Made by a program: the position numbers and the translations under genes. From assembly GCA_003565775.1 (NCBI GenBank), contig PXAT01000138.1, forward strand, positions 1 through 64,000: a stretch of DNA of 64,000 nucleotides. Direction: 5' to 3'. Under the pieces are notes generated by a model that did no database searches, was not told where the DNA came from, and saw only the letters and a list, made by a program, of their open reading frames with translations. The stretch is from Ectothiorhodospiraceae bacterium. GTDB lineage: Bacteria; Pseudomonadota; Gammaproteobacteria; Nitrococcales; Aquisalimonadaceae. Shown in pieces: positions 29,643 to 39,905 of this stretch (positions within the stretch are counted from its first letter, which is position 1; every line of letters begins with the position of its first letter).

Positions 29643-30460
29643 TGGACGGCACCGTGACAAGCGACCCCCGGCACAGCACGCAGGCGGACACCACCGCCAG
29701 CATCATGTTCGAGCAACCGCTGAACGAGCGGTATCGCACGATCATGCGACTGGAAACCCTGTTTCGTCAGGCCGAATTCGGAATCCACGGCGACGGGGAA
29801 TGGCATAGCCGACTGGCCATCGAGACACTGGCCAGCATCCTCGAGGTGCTGGCGCGCGGTGACCTGCGTTCGGAGATCATCAAGGAACTCGAACGGGTCA
29901 GTGGTGTGCTTACCCAACTCGGCGACCGGCCCGGCGTTGACGGTGACCGTGTGTACTACTTCGTGAACCAGTGCACCGATATCGTCGACCGGCTTCGCTC
30001 CCTGCCCGGTCAGCTCGGCAGCTCGCTGCGACGCGACGAAATGCTCAACTCGGTAATCCAGCGCAGTGGCATTGCCGGCGGAACCTGCGGCTTCGATCTC
30101 CCGGCTTACCATCACTGGCTGCAGCAGCCGGCCCAGCGCAGACGCCAGGCACTGGAAGACTGGTATGCGGTCCTGGACGGCCTGCGTCAGGCCTGCGACC
30201 TGCTGCTGCAGCTGATTCGGGACAGCGCCATGCCGCAGAGCCACACCGCCATCGACGGCATCTATCAGCGCAACCTGGAGCGGGGTACCAGCGTCCAGCT
30301 GGTCAGCGTGGAATTGCCGGCCGACACACCCTGGTTTGCCGAGATCAGCGGCAACAAGCATTTCGTGACAGTGCGCTTCATGGAAACCGGGGGCGACCAG
30401 GAACGTGCGTCGCAGACTGACCGCGACGTGGAATTCATACTCCGCTGCTGCACGCTCTGA
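29642..30460 (+). CDS. zapD: Cell division protein ZapD
   Basis: ZapD (DUF1342/YacF) cross-links FtsZ protofilaments at the Z ring. The 272-residue protein has the expected [19 protein letters not shown] near residue 23 and YHHWLQQP in the middle, and the common family length is about 250. A second ATG at residue 22 (IMFEQPLNE) would give exactly that length and may be the real start. It sits between coaE and yacG as in E. coli, and its target FtsZ is encoded 8 kb away. Confidence 0.93.
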   Translation: MDGTVTSDPRHSTQADTTASIMFEQPLNERYRTIMRLETLFRQAEFGIHGDGEWHSRLAIETLASILEVLARGDLRSEIIKELERVSGVLTQLGDRPGVDGDRVYYFVNQCTDIVDRLRSLPGQLGSSLRRDEMLNSVIQRSGIAGGTCGFDLPAYHHWLQQPAQRRRQALEDWYAVLDGLRQACDLLLQLIRDSAMPQSHTAIDGIYQRNLERGTSVQLVSVELPADTPWFAEISGNKHFVTVRFMETGGDQERASQTDRDVEFILRCCTL

Positions 30461-30461
30461 C

Positions 30462-30683
30462 ATGACCCGCAAACAGTTCGTCCATTGCCCCACCTGCCGC
30501 CGCTCGGTGGCCTGGAACCCTGAACTCTCGCCGTGGCGCCCGTTCTGCAGCGAGCGCTGCAAAATGACAGACCTGGGTGCCTGGTTCAGCGAGGAAAACA
30601 CGATTCCCGGCGTGGAACTGCCGGAAGAGCTGATCGAGGAGTTCCGCGAGGACGGGACGGGGACTGATCGCCGGGAAGAGTGA
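30462..30683 (+). CDS. yacG: DNA gyrase inhibitor / zinc-binding protein YacG
   Basis: A 73-residue protein with the YacG zinc site CPTCRRSV...[14 protein letters not shown] (two Cys pairs) and an acidic tail. E. coli YacG binds GyrB and inhibits gyrase. It begins one base after the zapD stop and converges on the Nudix/ThiE-like gene with six bases between stops. The track shows a longer frame from 30405 that lies inside zapD. Confidence 0.95.
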   Translation: MTRKQFVHCPTCRRSVAWNPELSPWRPFCSERCKMTDLGAWFSEENTIPGVELPEELIEEFREDGTGTDRREE

Positions 30684-30689
30684 GTGCCG

Positions 30690-31673
30690 TCAGGCCTTGA
30701 GGGCCGCCGGCCACAACCCGCGGATCGCGGCCACCCCTTGTGCGCCATGCTGCCTGGCCGGCACCATTTGGGCCGGTGACAGACCACCCAGCGCGAACAC
30801 CGGCAGGGGCGCATCCCGCGTGAGTTGCGAAAAACGGTCGAACCCCAGCACCGTTGCACCCGGGTGTGTGCCTGTCGCGAGCACCGGTCCGAGCACCGCA
30901 AAGTCCAGCCCCAGGGCCGCCGCCTGCTGCAACTCCGCCGCGTCATGGCAGGAGGCCGCAACACGACAACCGGCAGGCAGTAGCGGACGCCGTGTCAGTG
31001 CACGCAGGCGCGCAGCGGTCAGATGGACGCCCAGGCCCAGTTCCGCCGCCAGAGCCGGCGGCGCATTCAACAGGATTTCCACACCGCTGCCGTGCAGCAG
31101 CTCGCTGACCCGGATGGCCAGTTCCGCGTAAGCCATCGACCCCAGGCTGTGGGCCCGCAACTGAAGCAGTCGAATACCGCCGCTGGCCACTGCCCGCTCA
31201 AGCGTTGTCAGGAACGGCGCCGGGTCGGACCCGGGTTCCGGCGTGATCAGGTAACGGTCGGGCAACTGTACGGCGGTGACAATGGGCGCATTGGCTGCGG
31301 GAAAAGAGAGATCGTTCAGCGCCGCCGGCGCCACCCAGCGCAACGCCTGGCCCTCGCAGGCCCGAGGCTCGCCATGGAAGTCGCTGACCGACCAGACCTC
31401 GAGCACGACGCGCTTGTCGGGATAAGCCCAGGGGATCCGGATCAGTGGCTCGGCGGATACGACGCGAATACCCAGCTCCTCGGCCAGCTCGCGCTGCAGC
31501 GCCTGACGACCACTCTCACCGGCTTCCAGCTTGCCACCGGGGAACTCCCACAGACCGCCCTGATGCAGATGGGAAGGCCGCCGACTGATCAGAATTCGGC
31601 CATCCGCGCCGTAGATGACGGCGGCCGCGACGGCAATGCCGTCGCCGGTGACCTCAGGTACGGTATTCGGCAT
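30690..31673 (-). CDS. Nudix (MutT) hydrolase fused to a ThiE/TenI-like domain
   Basis: The 327-residue protein joins two domains. The N-terminal part is an 8-oxo-dGTPase type Nudix enzyme with box GGKLEAGESGRQALQRELAE followed by ELGI. The C-terminal part, from about residue 140, is a TIM-barrel-like thiamine phosphate synthase homologue (LLQLRAHSLG, VLGPVLATGTHPGA, FALGGLSPAQM). Such fusions are known next to secA-argJ in gammaproteobacteria, and the second domain's activity is not established. The start at 31673 lies within argJ (20-nt overlap) and has no clear ribosome site, so it may be slightly wrong. Confidence 0.88.
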   Translation of the reverse strand: MPNTVPEVTGDGIAVAAAVIYGADGRILISRRPSHLHQGGLWEFPGGKLEAGESGRQALQRELAEELGIRVVSAEPLIRIPWAYPDKRVVLEVWSVSDFHGEPRACEGQALRWVAPAALNDLSFPAANAPIVTAVQLPDRYLITPEPGSDPAPFLTTLERAVASGGIRLLQLRAHSLGSMAYAELAIRVSELLHGSGVEILLNAPPALAAELGLGVHLTAARLRALTRRPLLPAGCRVAASCHDAAELQQAAALGLDFAVLGPVLATGTHPGATVLGFDRFSQLTRDAPLPVFALGGLSPAQMVPARQHGAQGVAAIRGLWPAALKA

Positions 31674-32871
31674 TGATGCGTACGTATTCGTACGAGAAGT
31701 CGCAGGTCCAGACCGTTTCGGCAACGGCGCCGCGGCCCAGCGCCACGCGAATGGCGATCTCCGGCTGCTGCATCAGTGCGGCGGCCGCCGCCTCGGTATA
31801 CCCATCGGCCCGGCCGCCATGCTCCGCCAGACAGAGGGTATCCAGCCAGATCCTGACCCGGGTGACGTCCAGATCATCGATACCGGCCCGGCCCACCGCC
31901 GCCAGAATACGGCCCCAGTTGGGATCGCCAGCGAAAAACGCGGTCTTCACCAGGGGCGAATGCGCGATGCAGTAGGCGACGGCCAGCGCCTCGTCGGCGG
32001 AGGCCGCCTGCTCGACCTGGATGGTAATGAAGCGGGTGGCGCCCTCGCCGTCGCGGACAATGGCCTGGGCCAGTTCGCGGCAAAGATCGGCCAGCGTGTC
32101 GGCGAAGCTGGCGACATCCTCGGGATGCAGAGCGTCCAGACGGCAATGGGAGGCGCCGGTCGCGGTCAGCACGCAGGCGTCGTTGGTCGAGGTATCGCCA
32201 TCCACGGTAATGCGGTTGAAGGACTGACCCACGGCCTGAGCCAGTAGTCGCTGCAGCAGGGGGCGGCCGATGGAGGCGTCGGTGGCGATGAAAGCGAGCA
32301 TGGTCGCCATGTCCGGGCGAATCATGCCAGCACCCTTGGCCATGCCGGTCAGGGTGATCGTGTGCCCGTCCAGGGTGATCTGCCGGCTGCAGGCCTTGGC
32401 CACGGTATCGGTGGTGAGAATGCCTTCGGCCGCGTCGTCCCAGCCGTCGATCGCCAGTGCCGACATGGCCTTCGGCAGACCGGCCAGCAACCGATCCACC
32501 GCCAGGGGTTCGCCGATGACACCGGTGGAAAACGGCAGTACCTCGGTGACCGCGCAGTTGGCCAGAGTGGCCAGCCCCTGACAACAGGTCAGGGCGTCAT
32601 CGAGCCCCCGGGCACCGGTTCCGGCGTTGGCATTCCCGGTATTGATCAGCAGATAACGGGGTGCGCCGCCGGCGAGATGCGTTCTGGCGATCTGCACCGG
32701 GGCGGCGCAGAAGCGGTTACGCGTGAACACCGCCGCGGTTTCGGCACCCGGGGCCAGTTCCATGACCACAAGATCGCGTCGATCGGGCTTGCGCATGCCG
32801 GCCCGCGCCGTGCCCAGACGCAGGCCATCCACGGGCAGCAATTCAGCGGGCGCATTCAGTCCGACAGCCAT
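31654..32871 (-). CDS. argJ: Bifunctional glutamate N-acetyltransferase / N-acetylglutamate synthase
   Basis: ArgJ transfers the acetyl group from N-acetylornithine to glutamate in the arginine cycle. The 405-residue precursor has the self-cleavage region KGAGMIRPDMATMLAFI, where the chain splits before a threonine to form alpha and beta subunits, and the N-terminal GVIGEPL. Whether it is mono- or bifunctional cannot be told. It lies 7 bp downstream of secA and overlaps the Nudix/ThiE-like gene. Confidence 0.95.
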   Translation of the reverse strand: MAVGLNAPAELLPVDGLRLGTARAGMRKPDRRDLVVMELAPGAETAAVFTRNRFCAAPVQIARTHLAGGAPRYLLINTGNANAGTGARGLDDALTCCQGLATLANCAVTEVLPFSTGVIGEPLAVDRLLAGLPKAMSALAIDGWDDAAEGILTTDTVAKACSRQITLDGHTITLTGMAKGAGMIRPDMATMLAFIATDASIGRPLLQRLLAQAVGQSFNRITVDGDTSTNDACVLTATGASHCRLDALHPEDVASFADTLADLCRELAQAIVRDGEGATRFITIQVEQAASADEALAVAYCIAHSPLVKTAFFAGDPNWGRILAAVGRAGIDDLDVTRVRIWLDTLCLAEHGGRADGYTEAAAAALMQQPEIAIRVALGRGAVAETVWTCDFSYEYVRINAEYRT

Positions 32872-32878
32872 GACGCGC

Positions 32879-35584
32879 TCAGCTCAGGCGGCCATGGCAC
32901 TGCTTGAACTTCTTGCCGGAGCCGCAGGGGCAGGGCTCGTTGCGACCCACCTTGCGCTCCTGACGCACGAAGGTGCCCTGGCCCCGCTCGTCGTCGTCCG
33001 CCTCGTCCTGGTTGATCGCACTCGTGGACTCGTGCTGAAACTGCATCTTGTCCTCGGAGGACCGTCCTTCTTCCTCCACCGCCTGTACATCCTCCGGCGC
33101 CCGCAACTGGACCCGGGAAAGCATGGTGATGACCTCGCGCTTGATGCTGTCGAGCATCGTCGAGAACATCTGGAAGGCTTCCTTCTTGAACTCCTGCTTC
33201 GGGTTCTTCTGCGCATAACCGCGCAGATGGATGCCCTGGCGCAGATAATCCATGGCCGCCAGGTGTTCCTTCCACTGGCTGTCCAGTACACGCAACATGA
33301 CCGCCTTCTCGAAGCGCCGAAGCACATCCGCGCCGATTTCGTCTTCCTTCGCCTGATAGGCCTTCTCGGCCTCCTCGACGATTCGCTCACGCAGCGGCTC
33401 CTCGTGCAGATTGCCGTCCGCATCCAGCCACTCCTGGATTGGCATATCCAGACCGAAGTCACGCGCCAGAACGTCCTGCAGACCGTTCACGTCCCACTGC
33501 TCCTCGATGCTGCCGGGCGGGATGTAATCGTTGATCACCGTGTTCAGCACGTCCTCGCGCATCTGCACGACGCTGTCGCTGAGATCCTCTTCCCGCATGA
33601 ACTCGGTACGCTGGGCGTAGATCACCCGCCGCTGGTCATTAGCCACATCATCGAATTCCAGCAGGTGCTTGCGGATATCGAAGTTGTGCGCCTCCACCTT
33701 GCGCTGGGCGTTTTCGATCACGCGGGAGACCAGCGCCGACTCGATCGCCTCGCCCTCCTGCATGCCGAGTCGCTGCATCAGCGCGGTCACCCGCTCCGAG
33801 GCGAAGATGCGCAGCAGACTGTCCTCGAGGGACAGGTAGAACCGGGTCGAGCCCGGATCGCCCTGACGCCCGGACCGGCCGCGCAGCTGGTTGTCGATAC
33901 GCCGCGATTCGTGGCGCTCGGTGCCGATCACATGCAACCCGCCGGCCTCCAGCACCTGGCGGTGCCGTTCTTCCCAATCGGCCCGGACTTTCGCGATCTG
34001 CGCCTCATCGGGGTCCTCCAGATTGGCGACCTCGGTGTCCGGATTGCCGCCGAGCACGATATCCGTGCCGCGACCGGCCATATTGGTGGCGATGGTGACC
34101 GCCCCGGGCCGACCGGCCTGGGCGATGATCATTGCTTCACGTTCGTGCTGCTTGGCGTTCAGCACCTCATGCGGAACCTTCTGTTTGGTCAAGGCTCCGG
34201 AGATGACCTCAGAGACTTCAATGGACGCGGTCCCGACCAGAATCGGGCGACCGGCTTCACGATTCTCGCGGATGTCCTCGACGATGGCGTCCAGCTTTTC
34301 CTTCTGCGTCAGGAACACGAGATCATTGTGATCCTCGCGCATCATCGGCCGGTTCGTCGGGATGACCGTGACTTCCAGACCGTAGATGTGCTGGAACTCG
34401 TAGGCCTCGGTATCGGCCGTGCCGGTCATGCCGGCCAGCTTGCCGTAGAGACGGAAATAGTTCTGAAAGGTGATCGAGGCCAGGGTCTGGTTCTCGTGCT
34501 GGATCTTCAGCCCTTCCTTGGCTTCGATCGCCTGATGCAGACCTTCGGACCAGCGCCGGCCGGGCATCGCCCGGCCGGTGAACTCGTCGACGATCACCAC
34601 CTGATTGTCGTCACTGATCAGGTAATGATCGTCCCGCTGATACAGGTGATGCGCGCGCAATGCCGCATTGATGTGGTGGACCTTGCCGATATTGCGGGCG
34701 TCGTAAAGGCTCTCGCCTTCCTGCAGCAGCCCTTCCTTGCCGAGGATCTCCTCGACGCTCTCGTGCCCTGCTTCGGTGAGATAGACCTGCCGCTGCTTCT
34801 CATCGACCCAGAAGTCGCCGTCACCCTCTTCCTCTTCCTGACGCCGCAACTGCGGTACCAGGCGATTGATGTGGCCGTAGAGTTCGCTGCTGTCCTCGGC
34901 CGGGCCGGAGATGATCAGCGGCGTGCGGGCCTCGTCGATCAGGATCGAGTCCACTTCGTCGACGATCGCGAAGTTCAGCTCGCGCTGCATGCGATCTTCC
35001 AGGCGAAACGCCATATTGTCGCGCAGATAATCGAAGCCGAATTCGTTGTTGGTGCCGTAGGTGATATCCGCGGCGTAGGCGGCGCGCTTGTCTTCGCCGG
35101 TAATGCCGGGCACCACAACTCCGGTGGTCATGCCCAGATAGGCATAGATCTGGCCCATCCATTCGGCATCACGCCGCGCCAGGTAGTCGTTGACCGTGAC
35201 CACATGCACGCCCTTGCCGGACAACGCATTGAGATAGGCGGCCAGCGTTGCCACCAGGGTCTTGCCTTCGCCGGTCTTCATTTCGGCGATACGGCCCTGG
35301 TGCAGCACGATGCCGCCGATCATCTGGACGTCGAAATGACGCAGACCCAGGGTCCGTCGGGACGCTTCGCGCACCGCGGCAAAGGCTTCGGGCATCAGGT
35401 CGTCAAGACTTTCGCCACGTTCCAGGCGATCACGGAACTCGGCCGTCTTGCCCCGCAGCGCCTCTTCCGAGAGGGCCTCCATGTCCGTCTCCAGCGCATT
35501 GATGCGGGACACGGTCTTCTGCATGCGCCGCACCTGACGGTCGTTGCGGCTGCCGAATACTCTTTTCGCAATTGCACCTAGCAT
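32879..35584 (-). CDS. secA: Preprotein translocase ATPase SecA
   Basis: SecA drives proteins through SecYEG. The 901-residue protein begins [20 protein letters not shown] and has Walker [14 protein letters not shown], the [15 protein letters not shown] helicase box, and the C-terminal SEC-C zinc motif [14 protein letters not shown], which contacts SecB and ribosomes. The track start at 35701 is upstream of the conserved N-terminus, so 35584 is used. No secM gene is visible upstream; the 5' region instead contains a long palindrome. Confidence 0.98.
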   Translation of the reverse strand: MLGAIAKRVFGSRNDRQVRRMQKTVSRINALETDMEALSEEALRGKTAEFRDRLERGESLDDLMPEAFAAVREASRRTLGLRHFDVQMIGGIVLHQGRIAEMKTGEGKTLVATLAAYLNALSGKGVHVVTVNDYLARRDAEWMGQIYAYLGMTTGVVVPGITGEDKRAAYAADITYGTNNEFGFDYLRDNMAFRLEDRMQRELNFAIVDEVDSILIDEARTPLIISGPAEDSSELYGHINRLVPQLRRQEEEEGDGDFWVDEKQRQVYLTEAGHESVEEILGKEGLLQEGESLYDARNIGKVHHINAALRAHHLYQRDDHYLISDDNQVVIVDEFTGRAMPGRRWSEGLHQAIEAKEGLKIQHENQTLASITFQNYFRLYGKLAGMTGTADTEAYEFQHIYGLEVTVIPTNRPMMREDHNDLVFLTQKEKLDAIVEDIRENREAGRPILVGTASIEVSEVISGALTKQKVPHEVLNAKQHEREAMIIAQAGRPGAVTIATNMAGRGTDIVLGGNPDTEVANLEDPDEAQIAKVRADWEERHRQVLEAGGLHVIGTERHESRRIDNQLRGRSGRQGDPGSTRFYLSLEDSLLRIFASERVTALMQRLGMQEGEAIESALVSRVIENAQRKVEAHNFDIRKHLLEFDDVANDQRRVIYAQRTEFMREEDLSDSVVQMREDVLNTVINDYIPPGSIEEQWDVNGLQDVLARDFGLDMPIQEWLDADGNLHEEPLRERIVEEAEKAYQAKEDEIGADVLRRFEKAVMLRVLDSQWKEHLAAMDYLRQGIHLRGYAQKNPKQEFKKEAFQMFSTMLDSIKREVITMLSRVQLRAPEDVQAVEEEGRSSEDKMQFQHESTSAINQDEADDDERGQGTFVRQERKVGRNEPCPCGSGKKFKQCHGRLS

Positions 35585-35670
35585 GGAGTCACTCGATTCT
35601 GTTCTGGATAAGGCCACCGGTCTCGGATGCGACCAGCCAGCCGCAGACGGTCCGAAGGGTGGTTCACCGG

Positions 35671-35699
35671 GTCGATAACCCGGGGCCCGGGTTATCGAC
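35671..35699. promoter_or_regulatory. 29-bp near-perfect palindrome between secA and dciA
   Basis: Two 14-base arms, GTCGATAACCCGGG and its exact complement CCCGGGTTATCGAC, flank a single central G. It lies 87 bp upstream of the secA ATG and 107 bp upstream of dciA. It could be a transcription-factor operator, or an RNA hairpin in the secA leader. No T tract follows on either strand, so it is not a standard terminator. A shared TATCATAA/TTATGATA segment near 35745 could hold divergent -10 boxes. Confidence 0.6.
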
Positions 35700-35806
35700 A
35701 ATACCTGCCGGCCACTGCATTCCTGCGGCAGCCAAGGCGGCGTATCATAACCGATTGTGCGTCAGAGTTCAGGCGGCGGCAGTGCGCCACGGACGGGGAG
35801 GAAATC

Positions 35807-36268
35807 ATGGCCGGGAAGCGACCGAAAGCCGTCAGCCAGGTGCTGGCCAGTCCGCGCAGCCTGCTGGCGAGTCTGAAGCAGGATGCGGACCATCTGCGTC
35901 GTCAGGAACACGTGCTGCAGAAGCACCTCCCGGAGCCCTTGCGGAGCCGCTGTCGCCTGGCGGGCATCCGCGGGAGGGGAGAACTGTTGCTACTGGTGGA
36001 AACGCCGGCCGTCGCCAGTCAGCTGCGTTTTCTCGGCGAAACGCTCTGCCGGGCCGTCACCGACCGTCACGGCATCGAGCCCGCCCGCCTGAGGGTCAGA
36101 ATCGAACCTGCCCGTCACACGCCCGTCCCGACGGGCTTGCGCAAACGCGAACTGAGCGCGCAGGCTGCCGAGCATCTGACAGCCGCCGCACGCCATCAGA
36201 CCGACGAGCGCCTCCAGCGGGCTCTGCGCAGTCTTGCGTCCCGCGCCGGACGCCGTGATCAGTCCTGA
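35807..36268 (+). CDS. dciA: DciA-like DUF721 protein
   Basis: A 153-residue basic protein with the DUF721 pattern: a helical N-terminus (SLLASLKQDADHLRRQ) and a KH-like core (LRSRCRLAGIRGRGELLLLV, VASQLRFLGETL), then an Arg/Glu-rich tail. DciA loads the replicative helicase DnaB in most bacteria. The ATG at 35807 has GGGAGGAA upstream, so the track's longer frame is rejected. Its stop abuts the convergent lpxC stop. Location between secA and lpxC is typical of gammaproteobacterial DUF721 genes. Confidence 0.82.
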   Translation: MAGKRPKAVSQVLASPRSLLASLKQDADHLRRQEHVLQKHLPEPLRSRCRLAGIRGRGELLLLVETPAVASQLRFLGETLCRAVTDRHGIEPARLRVRIEPARHTPVPTGLRKRELSAQAAEHLTAAARHQTDERLQRALRSLASRAGRRDQS

Positions 36269-37195
36269 TCAGGCGCTTGCCAGAGCAGGTACCGGCATCG
36301 ACTGGTCGAACGAGATCGGCGACTTGCTGGCGTCCTCGAAGGTCACTTCTTCCCAGGCATCGGGCTGAGCCAACAAGGCGCGCAGCAACTGATTGTTCAG
36401 GGCGTGACCGGAGCGGACCCCGGTAAACGAGCCGATCAGACTGCGGCCCAGCAAGTACAGGTCGCCGATGGCATCGAGGATCTTGTGCTTGACGAACTCG
36501 TCACGGTAGCGCAGCCCGTCTTCGTTCAGGACCCGGTAATCGTCCACCACGATGGCGTTGTCCAGACTGCCCCCGAGCGCCAGCCGATTGGCCTGCAAGG
36601 CCTCGATGTCACGCATGAAACCGAAGGTTCTCGCGCGACTTACTTCCTTGACGAAGCTGGTGCTGGAAAAATCGACTTCCGCCGTCTGGCAGCCCTTCTC
36701 GAACACCGGATGGTCGAAATCGATGGCAAAATTGACCTTGAAGCCGTTGAACGGCTCGAACTGCACCGACTTGTCACCGTCCTCGACCCGGATCGGCTTC
36801 TTGATGCGGATGAACCGCTTCGGCGCATCCTGTTCGTGAATGCCCGCCGACTGAATCAGGAACACGAACGGCCCGGCACTGCCGTCCATGATCGGCACTT
36901 CGGCGGCACTCAGCTCGACCACGGCATTATCAATGCCGAGACCGGCCATCGCCGACATCAGGTGTTCTATGGTGCAGACGCGAACACCGTCCTGCACAAG
37001 ATTGGTTGAGAGCAGCGTATCGCCAACCTTTTCCGGGTGTGCCGGAATCTCGACCCCTCCCTCCAGATCAACGCGTCGGAAAACGATACCGGCATCAACC
37101 GGCGCCGGCATCAGGGTCAGAAAGACCTTCTCGCCGGTATGCAGGCCAACCCCGGTCGCCCGGATCACATTCTTCAGTGTGCGTTGTCGAATCAT
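36269..37195 (-). CDS. lpxC: UDP-3-O-acyl-N-acetylglucosamine deacetylase
   Basis: LpxC is the zinc enzyme for the committed step of lipid A synthesis. The 308-residue protein has the zinc ligands in [12 protein letters not shown] and [14 protein letters not shown], with the catalytic histidine in [11 protein letters not shown]. It lies downstream of ftsZ as in E. coli, here across a 237-bp gap with a candidate promoter. FtsH-mediated turnover is known for the family but cannot be judged from the C-terminus. Confidence 0.98.
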   Translation of the reverse strand: MIRQRTLKNVIRATGVGLHTGEKVFLTLMPAPVDAGIVFRRVDLEGGVEIPAHPEKVGDTLLSTNLVQDGVRVCTIEHLMSAMAGLGIDNAVVELSAAEVPIMDGSAGPFVFLIQSAGIHEQDAPKRFIRIKKPIRVEDGDKSVQFEPFNGFKVNFAIDFDHPVFEKGCQTAEVDFSSTSFVKEVSRARTFGFMRDIEALQANRLALGGSLDNAIVVDDYRVLNEDGLRYRDEFVKHKILDAIGDLYLLGRSLIGSFTGVRSGHALNNQLLRALLAQPDAWEEVTFEDASKSPISFDQSMPVPALASA

Positions 37196-37297
37196 TCTGT
37201 ATCACGACTCCTTGCGACCCCGGTGCAACCGAAGTCGCGACCGGGCAAGCGTCTATGGCAAGGCCGGACGCATCCCCTTGCGTGAAAAAACCCCGTC

Positions 37298-37343
37298 ATT
37301 CTACTGCAACAAACGAATGCTGCATACTGCACTGCAACAAACG
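37298..37343 (-). promoter_or_regulatory. Candidate lpxC promoter with 13-bp direct repeats
   Basis: On the minus strand CGTTTGTTGCAGT occurs twice, with starts 28 bp apart (plus-strand copies at 37303-37315 and 37331-37343). The downstream copy runs straight into TAGAAT, a good -10 hexamer about 97 bp before lpxC. No strong -35 was found. The repeats could be an activator or repressor site. Confidence 0.45.
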
Positions 37344-37432
37344 GAACCGCGATAACGCCTGTTGCGGCTCGATCCGCGCCCGGGGTTCGGCTCCCGCGGC
37401 ACCCCTGCCGCACCGCGCCCGCCGCCACCGAC

Positions 37433-38599
37433 TCAGTCGGCCTGACGGCGGAGAAAAGCCGGAATATCCAGGTAATCCATGTCGCCCTCGGCCCCGACCG
37501 CCTGCGGCATCCGCTCCTTGGCGGCCTGCTTGCTCCGGATCGCTGTCGGCGTCTCCAGCTGACTGTAATCGACCTCACCGCTCGGCTTCCGTGCAACAGC
37601 TCGCAACTGTGGCTGCTTGTCTTCACCCCGGAAGGCACTGACCGGACGGTCGAGACCGGTTGCGACCACCGTCACCCGCAGTTCGTTCTCCAGCTCCGGG
37701 TCGATGACCGTGCCCACGACCACGGTGGCTTCCTCGGACGCGAACTCGCGCACCGCCTGCCCGACTTCGTCGAACTCGCCAATGGACATGTCCATGCCGG
37801 CCGTGACATTGACCAGAATGCCGTTGGCACCGGCAAGGCTGACGTCCTCCAGCAGCGGGCAGGCAATGGCTCGCTCAGCCGCTTCCCGGGCACGGCCTTC
37901 ACCGGAAGCCGATCCTGTACCCATCACCGCCATGCCCATCTCGGACATCACGGTCCGTACGTCGGCAAAGTCGACGTTGATCAGCCCCGGACGGGTGATC
38001 AGTTCGGCGATGCCGCGCACGGCGCCCAGCAGCACGTCATTGGCCGACTTGAAGGCGTCCAGCAGGGTCAGGTTCTTGCCCAGCACGCTGAGCAGCTTTT
38101 CGTTGGGAATGGTGATCAGCGAATCCACCGAACGCGCCAGCTGCTCGATACCCTGAGTCGCGACGCGCATGCGCTTGCCGCCCTCGAACGGGAACGGCTT
38201 GGTCACCACCGCCACGGTGAGGATCCCCATCTCCCGGGCCACGTCGGCCACCACTGGCGCCGCGCCGGTACCGGTGCCGCCGCCCATGCCGGCGGTGATG
38301 AACACCATGTCGGCGCCCTCAAGCACCTCGGCGATGCGGTCACGATCCTCCAGCGCCGCATTGCGCCCGACTTCCGGATCGGCACCGGCGCCGAGCCCCT
38401 TTGTAATGTGGCCGCCCAGCTGCAGCACGGTCTGTGCCGTCGTACTGGACAATGCCTGGGCATCGGTATTGGCGCAGATGAAATCCACGCCCTCGATGTC
38501 CGCCTTCACCATGTGCTGTACGGCGTTGCCGCCACCACCACCGACACCGATGACCTTGATCACCGCGTTCTGACTCACTGAATCCATGATCTCGAACAT
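37433..38599 (-). CDS. ftsZ: Cell division GTPase FtsZ
   Basis: FtsZ is the tubulin homologue that forms the Z ring. The 388-residue protein has [16 protein letters not shown], the signature [11 protein letters not shown], and the C-terminal tail [11 protein letters not shown] that binds FtsA and ZipA/ZapD. The ATG at 38599 has GAGGAGA upstream and replaces the track start at 38653. A 54-bp gap separates it from ftsA, leaving room for an extra promoter. Confidence 0.99.
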   Translation of the reverse strand: MFEIMDSVSQNAVIKVIGVGGGGGNAVQHMVKADIEGVDFICANTDAQALSSTTAQTVLQLGGHITKGLGAGADPEVGRNAALEDRDRIAEVLEGADMVFITAGMGGGTGTGAAPVVADVAREMGILTVAVVTKPFPFEGGKRMRVATQGIEQLARSVDSLITIPNEKLLSVLGKNLTLLDAFKSANDVLLGAVRGIAELITRPGLINVDFADVRTVMSEMGMAVMGTGSASGEGRAREAAERAIACPLLEDVSLAGANGILVNVTAGMDMSIGEFDEVGQAVREFASEEATVVVGTVIDPELENELRVTVVATGLDRPVSAFRGEDKQPQLRAVARKPSGEVDYSQLETPTAIRSKQAAKERMPQAVGAEGDMDYLDIPAFLRRQAD

Positions 38600-38653
38600 G
38601 ATCGTCTCTCCTCGTTGCGCGTCGTCCTGATGCCCCTCCGGGATGGAGGGCAA

Positions 38654-39889
38654 TCAGAAATTCCCCTGAAACCAGCTTTTCATTCGATCCAAAACCGCGC
38701 GGAAGCCCGTTTCCGCTTCGTACTCCACCACCGGATTGGCGCGATTGTTGGCGCCGAAATAGAGCAAACCCACACCGGTGGCGTAAATGGGATTGCGGAC
38801 CACGTCGGATAGTCCGGTGACCTGCTGCGGCAGGCCGAGACGCACCGGCACGTGAAAAACCTCTTCGGCCAGCTCGACGGCCCCCTCCATCTTCGAGCTG
38901 CCGCCGGTCAGCACGACCCCGGCGGCGATCAGCTCCTCGAAGCCGCTGCGCCTGAGCTCCTGGTGAATCAGCGTCATCAGTTCCTCGTAACGGGGCTCGA
39001 CGACCTCCGCCAGGGTCTGGCGCGACAGGCGTCGCGCCGGCCGGTCGCCGACCGACGGCACCTCGATGGTTTCCTCGGCACCGGCCAGCTGCGACAGAGC
39101 GCAGGCGTACTTCACCTTGATGTCCTCGGCGTGCTGGGTCGGCGTGCGCAGGGCCACGGCAATGTCATTGGTGACCTGGTCGCCGGCGATCGGAATCACC
39201 GCCGTGTGCCGGATGGCCCCCTCGGTGAAGATCGCGATGTCGGTGGTGCCGCCGCCGATGTCGACCAGGCATACGCCCAGTTCCTTCTCGTCTTCGGTCA
39301 GCACCGAATAGCCGGAGGCGAGCTGCTCGAGGATGATGTCGTCCACATCCAGGCCGCAGCGGCGGATGCACTTGACGATGTTCTGCGCCGCGCTGACCGC
39401 GCCGGTGACCATGTGCACCTTGGCTTCCAGGCGCACGCCGGACATGCCGATCGGCTCACGGATCCCTTCCTGCGAATCGATGATGAATTCCTGCGGCAGG
39501 ATGTGGAGGATCTTCTGATCGGCCGGTATCGCCACCGCGCGGGCGGCATCGATCACGCGCTCCAGATCGGCCGGCCCGACTTCCTTGTCACGGATGGCGA
39601 CGATGCCGTGCGAATTCAGACTGCGGACATGACTGCCGGCGATGCCGACATAGACCGAGGGGATCTGGCAGCCGGCCATCAGTTCGGCCTCTTCCACCGC
39701 GCGCTGGATCGAGTGAACGGTGGATTCGATGTTCACCACCACGCCCTTCTTCAGGCCCCGTGAAGGGTGCGATCCGATACCCACGATTTCGATCACGCCG
39801 TCATCGCCGATGGCACCGACGATCGCCACCACTTTCGAGGTGCCGATATCCAGGCCGACCAGCATGTTGCGCTCCGTCTTCTTCGACAT
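38654..39889 (-). CDS. ftsA: Cell division actin-like protein FtsA
   Basis: FtsA tethers FtsZ to the membrane. The 411-residue protein begins MSKKTERNMLVGLDIGTSKV with the actin-type phosphate loop, continues with LVDIGGGTTDIAI and VVLTGGSSKMEGA, and ends in an amphipathic helix (FRAVLDRMKSWFQGNF), the usual membrane-targeting sequence. The start at 39889 follows an AGAGGGAA site. It lies 16 bp after ftsQ. Confidence 0.98.
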   Translation of the reverse strand: MSKKTERNMLVGLDIGTSKVVAIVGAIGDDGVIEIVGIGSHPSRGLKKGVVVNIESTVHSIQRAVEEAELMAGCQIPSVYVGIAGSHVRSLNSHGIVAIRDKEVGPADLERVIDAARAVAIPADQKILHILPQEFIIDSQEGIREPIGMSGVRLEAKVHMVTGAVSAAQNIVKCIRRCGLDVDDIILEQLASGYSVLTEDEKELGVCLVDIGGGTTDIAIFTEGAIRHTAVIPIAGDQVTNDIAVALRTPTQHAEDIKVKYACALSQLAGAEETIEVPSVGDRPARRLSRQTLAEVVEPRYEELMTLIHQELRRSGFEELIAAGVVLTGGSSKMEGAVELAEEVFHVPVRLGLPQQVTGLSDVVRNPIYATGVGLLYFGANNRANPVVEYEAETGFRAVLDRMKSWFQGNF

Positions 39890-39905
39890 TGTGTTCCCTC
39901 TAGCC

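Noticed and set aside
32723-35581. 952-residue plus-strand ORF
   Set aside because: Antisense shadow of secA and the start of argJ, with no domain of its own.
35585-35806. secM-like arrest peptide upstream of secA
   Set aside because: No plausible short minus-strand ORF with a signal peptide and a proline-ended arrest motif is visible; only the palindrome stands out.
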